Source: DASQJJ01 sp035631115 (GTDB lineage: Bacteria; Patescibacteriota; Microgenomatia; Levybacterales; UBA12049). Taken from it: 14,813 nucleotides of DNA. Location of the stretch: the NCBI GenBank assembly GCA_035631115.1, contig DASQJJ010000091.1:1-14813 (forward strand), read 5' to 3'. The number at the start of each line of letters is the position of its first letter. Position 1 is the first letter of the stretch. Below, piece after piece: positions 6,107-11,683 of this stretch. Made by a program: the position numbers and the translations under genes. The notes beneath the pieces are model-generated. The model had not been told where the DNA came from and ran no database searches. It was given only the letters and a program-made list of their open reading frames with translations.

Positions 6107-7096
6107 AAGAAGCCAACGCAATTTGTCTGCAACTTTATATCCTTGATAAAGAAGAGGATTAATAACTAAATCATAGCTGCCAACAAATTCTACTTTTTCC
6201 GGGCCAAAACGTTCTTTAAATTGAGTAAACCCAAACCATGGATCGGACTCTGGTGTACCTGGTGCAGCTGCACCCCATAGGTCAAATGTTTGAAGTTTAT
6301 TCTTTTTACCAAAGCGTATGGCTTCCCACATCATAAGGGTTGAATGCATTGTCTCGCGATGTTCATGAGAAGACGCCCCGTACGGGTAATATAACGCATT
6401 TTTAAAAATAAAGAGAATCCATGCGGTAAGTATTTTTCCTTGATACGAAGCTGTAAGGAGATGAGATGAAAGCGAATTTTGTTTGATTGTATGGGGTAAC
6501 ACACTCCACTGTTTTACGTGATAGGATTTAGTATGTGCGAAAAAATGTTGTCTACTGGTCGTCTCTTCTGTTAATTCCCAGAATTTTTTAAATGCATTAT
6601 CTGTATTTTCCTCTACAACGGTGACAGTATGTTTTTGAGCAATTTTAATATTGTAACGCGCCTTGGGATGCATTGCTTTTAATAAATCCTCTTCTGATTT
6701 TGTTAGATCAATCTGTAATGTGTGTTTGGTAAAAAGAGGATGTGCAGCAGGTATTAAGTTTGTATCTTGTATCTTGTATCTTGTATCTTGTTTTACGTTT
6801 GGTTCTAGTTGAATAAAAAGACAATTATTTTTTTTACCAATTTTTTGTAATTCCTCAACCAAATCTTTTGTGGGCATGATCCCTTTTGGTAGATATCCAA
6901 TATTCCAAGAAGTTTTGGGAATTTTATGAAGCGTTAGTTGAAATGCGTCAACAAGTTTTGATCCTTTATATAGTCCTTTTCTTATTACTGTAATTCCTGT
7001 TGCTTCACGAAATTCTCCCCATTCATAGGACTGTAATGGGTGAGTAGCGAGCGTATTAAATTCCACTTTTTCTTTATCTGTAATATCTTTCCACAT
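6089..7096 (-). CDS. FemAB-like (lipid II interpeptide bridge) aminoacyltransferase
   Basis: This 335-residue protein resembles the FemA/FemB/FmhX group, which uses aminoacyl-tRNA to add amino acids to the peptide stem of lipid II at the inner membrane face. Supporting features are LQSYEWGEFREATG (21-34), WNIGYLPKGIMP (64-75), the acceptor-domain segment AMHPKARYNIKIAQKH (141-156), KFWELTEETTSRQHF (171-185), YYPYGASSHEHR (236-247), and the closing GTPESDPWFGFTQFKERFGPE (280-300), the family-typical end with FKxxFGGE-like sequence. There are two GNAT-like halves and no membrane segment. Residues 102-113 (KQDTRYKIQDTN) are encoded by a 7-bp repeat array. The order of cell-wall genes here fits a peptidoglycan role, but FemAB-like proteins also include other peptidyltransferases. 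Confidence 0.85.
   Translation of the reverse strand: MWKDITDKEKVEFNTLATHPLQSYEWGEFREATGITVIRKGLYKGSKLVDAFQLTLHKIPKTSWNIGYLPKGIMPTKDLVEELQKIGKKNNCLFIQLEPNVKQDTRYKIQDTNLIPAAHPLFTKHTLQIDLTKSEEDLLKAMHPKARYNIKIAQKHTVTVVEENTDNAFKKFWELTEETTSRQHFFAHTKSYHVKQWSVLPHTIKQNSLSSHLLTASYQGKILTAWILFIFKNALYYPYGASSHEHRETMHSTLMMWEAIRFGKKNKLQTFDLWGAAAPGTPESDPWFGFTQFKERFGPEKVEFVGSYDLVINPLLYQGYKVADKLRWLLLRLRK
6761..6788. repeat. Four-unit heptanucleotide array inside the FemAB gene
   Basis: Four exact consecutive copies of TGTATCT (AGATACA on the coding strand). They encode the cycle K-I-Q-D-T-R-Y, read as QDTRYKIQDT in the protein. The same heptamer array recurs at 13184-13211 in an unrelated gene. Confidence 0.9.
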
Positions 7097-7105
7097 AGGT
7101 ATAAA

Positions 7106-7183
7106 TGAAAAATGAAAACTGAAAAAGGTAAATAGAAATAAAGTACCTTATTTTTTATTTTTACATTTTTATTTTTTATTTTC
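7106..7183. repeat. Two opposed A/T heptanucleotide blocks between pcrA and the FemAB gene
   Basis: From 7106 a G recurs every 7 bp (7107, 7114, 7121, 7128, 7135) in TGAAAAA-like units. From 7148, TTATTTT-like units repeat with A at 7150, 7157, 7171 and 7178 (the middle unit is TACATTT). Between them, AATAAAGTACCTTATT is a near-palindrome. The A-rich left and T-rich right blocks could pair into a long weak hairpin on either strand. It may end pcrA transcription or simply be repeat expansion. Confidence 0.7.
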
Positions 7184-7185
7184 TA

Positions 7186-9021
7186 TCATAAATAATCAGG
7201 GTAGTCTAAATCGCTGTCTTTAAATTCACTGGATTTTATTTGGCTTTTTATAACATCTTTTGGTAACTCAAGTAAAAACCTTGAAATAACATTCGTTGTC
7301 CTTTGTCCAAAATAGAGTCTTTTTCTTGTGTAGGACAAAAATAGTTTTTCTTTTGCTCTGGTTATACCAACATAACACAGACGTCTTTCTTCTTCTAATT
7401 CATTTTTATCCATTAACGCCCTACTATGAGGAAAAAGACCTTCTTCCATGCCTATCATAAAAACAACAGGGAATTCCAGTCCTTTTGCTGCGTGTAGTGT
7501 CATAAGAGTAATGGCATTTTTTTGCTCGCTTACAGGCTTATCGGGCATGTGCTCTTGTTCAACCAACGCAACATTTTCTAAAAAGTTAATAAGGTCTGGA
7601 AAATTTATAGCAACAGAGCGGAGTTCTTTAATATTTTCAAGTCTACTTCTATCCTCTTCATCTTCTTCATCATAGAGTCCTAAGTAGCCTGTTGCTTGAA
7701 GACAATTATCGAGTAAGTCTATAGTAACAAAATCTTTTTTTTGCAGCCACTCTTCTTGAAATACTTGGAATTTCAAAAATCGTGTTTTGCCTAATTTTTC
7801 TACTCGCTTTAGCGAAACACTATCTTTGGGATTTAAGAATAATCGTAAATAGGACAAAACATCTTTTACTTCTTTTCTTTCGTAAAATCGTGTTCCACCA
7901 ACAAGCGTGTAGGGAATACCATGATGCAACAGCATTTCTTCGGCAACACGGGATTGAGCATTTGTCCGATACAAAATTGCAATATCGGAGAGACTTTCTT
8001 TGTCATAATTTTGTATAAATTCAATTATGCGTAAAATCTCTTCTTGCTCATTACGTAGCTCGTCTATATGAATTTCTTCACCATTCCCATTTTTTGTCCA
8101 CAACTCCAGTACTGGATGAGTGGTGTTGTGCTGAATTACGCTTGTTGCTGCATTTAAAATATTTTGACTCGATCGATAATTTTGAGAAAGCTCAAATACT
8201 TTTACATTCTTAAAATCTGTTTTAAATCTGGACAGATTGGTAAAGTCTGCTCCCCGCCAAGAATAAATACTCTGTGAAAAATCTCCAACAACACAGACAT
8301 TTTCCTGTTTTCCTGCCAATTGCTTGGTTAGCTTATATTGTACTTTATTGGTATCTTGGTACTCATCGATGAGAATATATTTAAATTGCTCTTGATAGCG
8401 TGATAAAATGTCTGGTCTACTCTGAAAAAGCTTTACTACTTCCAGAAGTAGGTCGTCAAAATCAAATGCATTATTTGCTCTGAGTAATTTTTGATACGCT
8501 GCATAGACAATTGCTGCAACTTGTTGAAAATTCCCTCGTGCCAAATCGCTATATTCACCTGGGGTGAGCATTTCATTTTTTGCACTTCCTATCATCTCAA
8601 GCATGGCTCGAGGCTTGTATTCCTTAATAGATAAATGGAGTAGTTCCATTGCCTGTTTTATACAGTCCTCTTGGTCAGATGAGTCATAAATAACAAAATC
8701 CGATGTCATACCAATATTTTTTGCTTCTCTTCTTAGAATTTTTGCGCATAATGAATGGAATGTTGCAACAGTAGGGACATTTGTTCCTTTAACCATTTTC
8801 TGCATACGTTCTTTCATTTCGTTGGCTGCCTTATTGGTAAAAGTGACCATAAGAATATTGGTAGGGTCAACATGTTTTTGCATCATAAGATAGAGCACTC
8901 GGTACGTAAGCACACGCGTCTTACCGCTTCCGGCTCCAGCCAAAATAATTACAGGACCCTCTGTGTGTACTACAGCATCCTTTTGCTCCTGATTTAAGTC
9001 CTTGAGAAGAGTTTCATCCAT
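7186..9021 (-). CDS. pcrA: UvrD/PcrA-type superfamily 1 DNA helicase, compact form
   Basis: This 3'-5' ATP-dependent helicase acts in repair and replication. The motifs are complete: LNQEQKDAV Q-motif (9-17), Walker A GAGSGKT (29-35), TFTNKAANEMKERM (60-73), Walker B LIDEYQDTN (217-225), motif III GDFSQSIYSWRGAD (246-259), motif IV LSQNYRSSQNIL (278-289), GGTRFYERKEVKD (375-387), motif V TLMTLHAAKGLEFPVVF (505-521) and motif VI CYVGITRAKEKLFLSY (549-564). Length is 611 residues against about 720-750 in PcrA or UvrD. The shortening falls between NPKD (400) and motif V (the 2B subdomain) and at the C-terminus, where the RNA-polymerase-binding tail of PcrA is missing. The start at 9021 is 32 bp from the divergent TPI gene. 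UvrD versus PcrA naming is arbitrary here. Confidence 0.95.
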   Translation of the reverse strand: MDETLLKDLNQEQKDAVVHTEGPVIILAGAGSGKTRVLTYRVLYLMMQKHVDPTNILMVTFTNKAANEMKERMQKMVKGTNVPTVATFHSLCAKILRREAKNIGMTSDFVIYDSSDQEDCIKQAMELLHLSIKEYKPRAMLEMIGSAKNEMLTPGEYSDLARGNFQQVAAIVYAAYQKLLRANNAFDFDDLLLEVVKLFQSRPDILSRYQEQFKYILIDEYQDTNKVQYKLTKQLAGKQENVCVVGDFSQSIYSWRGADFTNLSRFKTDFKNVKVFELSQNYRSSQNILNAATSVIQHNTTHPVLELWTKNGNGEEIHIDELRNEQEEILRIIEFIQNYDKESLSDIAILYRTNAQSRVAEEMLLHHGIPYTLVGGTRFYERKEVKDVLSYLRLFLNPKDSVSLKRVEKLGKTRFLKFQVFQEEWLQKKDFVTIDLLDNCLQATGYLGLYDEEDEEDRSRLENIKELRSVAINFPDLINFLENVALVEQEHMPDKPVSEQKNAITLMTLHAAKGLEFPVVFMIGMEEGLFPHSRALMDKNELEEERRLCYVGITRAKEKLFLSYTRKRLYFGQRTTNVISRFLLELPKDVIKSQIKSSEFKDSDLDYPDYL

Positions 9022-9030
9022 AGATATAAT
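9002..9030 (+). promoter_or_regulatory. Probable promoter of the tpiA-lytR operon
   Basis: TTGAGA (9002-9007), a 17-bp spacer and a perfect TATAAT (9025-9030) form the best sigma70-like promoter in the window. The start would be near 9037, 17 nt before the TPI ATG. The -35 lies inside the 5' end of the pcrA coding region. Confidence 0.65.
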
Positions 9031-9043
9031 AAGAAGTACACTG

Positions 9044-9052
9044 ATTTTACCA
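9044..9052 (-). promoter_or_regulatory. Probable extended -10 of the pcrA promoter
   Basis: TGGTAAAAT on the minus strand (9052-9044) is an extended -10 like the permease one (TGATAAAAT). Its start would be near 9037, 16 nt before the pcrA ATG. No good -35 is seen; the position falls within the first codons of the TPI gene. Confidence 0.45.
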
Positions 9053-9053
9053 T

Positions 9054-9710
9054 ATGAAACAACCCCTTATCATTGGCAACTGGAAATCAAATAAGAATGA
9101 AGCAGAAGTAGAGGAATGGTTTGCTCATGCTTCCCCATCTATTATCTCTTCCCAGGCAGAAGTTATTCTTTGTCCTCCTTTTCCTCTTCTTCCTCTTTGT
9201 AAAAAACTTATTCAACAACACCAACTTTCTTGGAAAATAGGTGCTCAAGACGTTTCCCCTCTTCCTGAAGGCAAGCACACAGGTGCAGTATCAGCTAAGC
9301 TTTTGGGGGATTTTGTCCACTATGTCTTAATTGGTCATTCAGAAAGACGAAATGAATTTAAAGAGACAGATGAAATGCTTTTTGAGAAAGTAAAGCGCGT
9401 AAAAGAGGTGGGACTTATTCCTGTATTTTTTGTTCAGGATAAAGAAACTCCCATACCAGAAGGCATAGGAATTGTTGCATACGAGCCTGTTTTTGCTATT
9501 GGTACAGGTACTCCAGATACGCCCGAGCATGCAGAAGAAGTTGTTGGATATTTTAAAACAGTAAAAAAAGTTCCAACAGTCCTATATGGAGGAAGTGTAG
9601 ACGAAAAAAATGTTGCACTTTTTATGGCATGTCCCTCCATAGATGGTGTTGTTCCAGGCGGAGCAAGTCTGGACCCAGCTGTCTTTACAGCTCTTATTAA
9701 CAATGCGTAA
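9054..9710 (+). CDS. tpiA: Triosephosphate isomerase, short form
   Basis: TPI interconverts dihydroxyacetone phosphate and glyceraldehyde 3-phosphate in glycolysis. Catalytic residues are present: Lys11 in GNWK, His95 in IGHSERR, and Glu144 in AYEPVFAIGTG, with loop 6 intact. The phosphate-binding YGGSV (178-182) and DGVVPGGASLDP (197-208) are also there. At 218 residues it is about 30 shorter than typical bacterial TPI (about 250). The loss lies between GLIPVFFV (120-127) and Glu144, where helix 5 and its surroundings normally sit, and the usual CVGE is replaced by FVQD. It is the first gene of a two-gene unit; its stop is overlapped by the lytR-type start. Confidence 0.95.
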   Translation: MKQPLIIGNWKSNKNEAEVEEWFAHASPSIISSQAEVILCPPFPLLPLCKKLIQQHQLSWKIGAQDVSPLPEGKHTGAVSAKLLGDFVHYVLIGHSERRNEFKETDEMLFEKVKRVKEVGLIPVFFVQDKETPIPEGIGIVAYEPVFAIGTGTPDTPEHAEEVVGYFKTVKKVPTVLYGGSVDEKNVALFMACPSIDGVVPGGASLDPAVFTALINNA

Positions 9711-10824
9711 ACTAATCCCTTTTATTATTTTGGGTATTTTGGCTCTTATTTTGTTGATTAAATTTGGGCCAGTCCTTGGAGACATGTTTCCTACAGCCGC
9801 AAAAATCGTTACTCTTAATCATTTCCCAACATTAAAAGAAACAAATAATAAGACAAATATACTCCTTTTGGGAATAGGAGGAGGAAGTCATGATGGACCC
9901 AATCTAACAGACACTATTATGGTTGTCTCACTTGATAATAAAACAAATAAGATTACGCTTATTTCTATACCAAGAGATTTATGGATTCCCGACATAAATG
10001 ATGGGAATGGAGAAAAAATTAACGAAGTATATGCAGACGGACAGAATAGTCAAAACAGAGGACTGCTTTTGGCAAAAGCAGTCGTTGGTAAAGTAACTGG
10101 TCTGGATATCCATTATGGGTTTCGTCTAGACTTTACTGGATTTGTACGAGCAGTGAATGAAGTTGGAGGACTTGATGTAACTGTAGATAGAGTGCTGGAT
10201 GACTATGAATATCCAATTTCTGGTGAAGAAGATAATCCATGCGGTCATACAGATGCAGAAATTACAGAATATGCCAAAAATGCAAGCGATTCTGGGGCAC
10301 TAGAATTTTTTCCATGCAGATATAAGCATTTACATTTCAATACAGGGCTCGTGCATATGGATGGAGAGACTGCATTAGAATTTGTTAGATCTCGTCATGC
10401 AGCAGGGGCAGAAGGAAGTGATTTTGCAAGATCTGCAAGGCAGCAAAAAGTTATTGAGGCATTTAGAAATAAAATATTTTCAGCATCAACAATTTTTAAT
10501 CCAGGAAGAATTCTTAATTTGTATGGAATTGTAAAAGATAGTATTGATACCGATATAAATCAGCAAGAGGTTGCCTTATTCCTTCGCTTAGCACCAAAAG
10601 TAAAAGATAGCACAATAGAAACAGCGGTTATTGATTATGGAGACAGCTTACAAGGACGTAGTGGCCTTCTTATAAATCCGCCAATTAGTAGTGAATATCA
10701 TTTTGCCTCTGTCCTTGTGCCGAGAATCGGAAGTGGCAAATACACAGAAATTCAACAGTATGTTGCCTGTGAAGTAACCAAGGGAAAATGCACTGTTTCG
10801 CCAACTCCCAGCTCCACTCCTTAA
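9703..10824 (+). CDS. LytR-CpsA-Psr (LCP) family glycopolymer transferase
   Basis: LCP proteins move lipid-linked glycopolymers onto peptidoglycan outside the membrane. The 373-residue protein has one N-terminal membrane helix (about 4-22), then the LCP domain: NILLLGIGG (52-60), TDTIMVVSLD (69-78) with Asp70, ITLISIPRDLWIP (84-96) with Arg91-Asp92, a GFRLDFTGFVRAVNEVGGLDVTVD core (139-162), and ETALEFVRSRH (222-232), then SDFARSARQQKVI (239-251) with the conserved arginines. An insertion at about 168-210 carries Cys180 and Cys205. The tail is Pro/Ser/Thr-rich. ATG 9703 overlaps the TPI stop by 8 bp; an in-frame ATG at 9643 would lie deep in TPI. It converges with the HAD gene, leaving 4 bp. 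Confidence 0.93.
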   Translation: MRKLIPFIILGILALILLIKFGPVLGDMFPTAAKIVTLNHFPTLKETNNKTNILLLGIGGGSHDGPNLTDTIMVVSLDNKTNKITLISIPRDLWIPDINDGNGEKINEVYADGQNSQNRGLLLAKAVVGKVTGLDIHYGFRLDFTGFVRAVNEVGGLDVTVDRVLDDYEYPISGEEDNPCGHTDAEITEYAKNASDSGALEFFPCRYKHLHFNTGLVHMDGETALEFVRSRHAAGAEGSDFARSARQQKVIEAFRNKIFSASTIFNPGRILNLYGIVKDSIDTDINQQEVALFLRLAPKVKDSTIETAVIDYGDSLQGRSGLLINPPISSEYHFASVLVPRIGSGKYTEIQQYVACEVTKGKCTVSPTPSSTP

Positions 10825-10828
10825 AAAA

Positions 10829-11683
10829 TTAGATTTGGAAAAAATTAAAAATATCTAGAATACCATTTTCATCTACAGATTTTCCAATAAAATATTTTCC
10901 TTCCCCTTTTGTTCTGAGTAAATCCTTTAGTTCGCTGCTGCCATTTTCAACAGTTGCCACATGTCCGCATAGCTGCATAAAGCTCCAATCTCCTGTTGTG
11001 TCTCCAATTCCCAGTACGTCTTCGAAAGAAAGATTAAGATTTTTGACTACAGCTTCTGCTCCTTCTTTCTTGGAGCTACCGAGTGAAGTAATAATCCCAA
11101 ATTGTAAAGGAAGAGCACTTGGATGCAGACCCCAACTAATGGATAATGTATTTTTATATCCATCAAGAAGATCTGCAACGCGTTTTTTATCTTCCTCATC
11201 TTTTGCAATTGGCATAATTCGTACAACATCTTGTTGAGATAGTTCGTGTAGCAATGAAGAAACAACAATAGGATCTCTTCTTAGAATTGGCTTATGCTTT
11301 TCTGTAATTTCACCTACTTGATTTTGCTGAATAAAATACTCGTCAACTGTGTATAGTTCTACATATATGTTATGGGAAAGACATGTTTCGAGTACATTTT
11401 TAACAAAATCTTTTTCTATGACATGTTTTTCGACAATAACAGTATCTATTGGATTAATAATAACTGCTCCAGCATCTGTTATGTGAGGATTATTAAGTTG
11501 TGCTCCCTCAATAATATCTGAAATTGCATATGCTGGCTTGGCGGTACATAAAGCAATGGCAATTCCTTTTTCCTTAATTTCGCGGAGTTTTTTTAAAACA
11601 TCTTCGTGAGGGCTTGGAAAATTAAATCCAATTTTTTGACCAACAATTACGCCGTCGATATCAAGAATTATTGCTCGTATCAT
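10829..11683 (-). CDS. HAD-superfamily hydrolase, Cof-type (class IIB-like) phosphatase
   Basis: This is a 284-residue HAD phosphatase. Motif I DIDGVIV gives Asp8 and Asp10, motif II ALCTAKP gives Thr47, the motif III lysine is in SSKKEGAEAV (203-211), and motif IV GIGDTTGDWSFM (225-236) supplies Asp228 and Asp232. The large central insertion (about 80-195) fits the type II cap of the Cof/sucrose-phosphatase-like group, and GDTxGDWSFM is typical of that group. Substrates of the family are sugar phosphates and other small phosphoesters. The gene is the last of a minus-strand operon and shares an ATGA overlap with the DUF2298 gene, so the two are probably translated together. It may process a sugar phosphate for the membrane protein, but that is only inference. 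Confidence 0.88.
   Translation of the reverse strand: MIRAIILDIDGVIVGQKIGFNFPSPHEDVLKKLREIKEKGIAIALCTAKPAYAISDIIEGAQLNNPHITDAGAVIINPIDTVIVEKHVIEKDFVKNVLETCLSHNIYVELYTVDEYFIQQNQVGEITEKHKPILRRDPIVVSSLLHELSQQDVVRIMPIAKDEEDKKRVADLLDGYKNTLSISWGLHPSALPLQFGIITSLGSSKKEGAEAVVKNLNLSFEDVLGIGDTTGDWSFMQLCGHVATVENGSSELKDLLRTKGEGKYFIGKSVDENGILDIFNFFQI

Noticed and set aside
9434..9703. Minus-strand open frame of 89 codons opposite the end of tpiA.
   Set aside because: Antisense to conserved TPI sequence; no independent start signal.
10829..10900. A terminator for the LCP gene or the HAD gene in the 4-bp gap and flanking A/T-rich sequence.
   Set aside because: The run of A after the LCP stop has no preceding GC stem on either strand.
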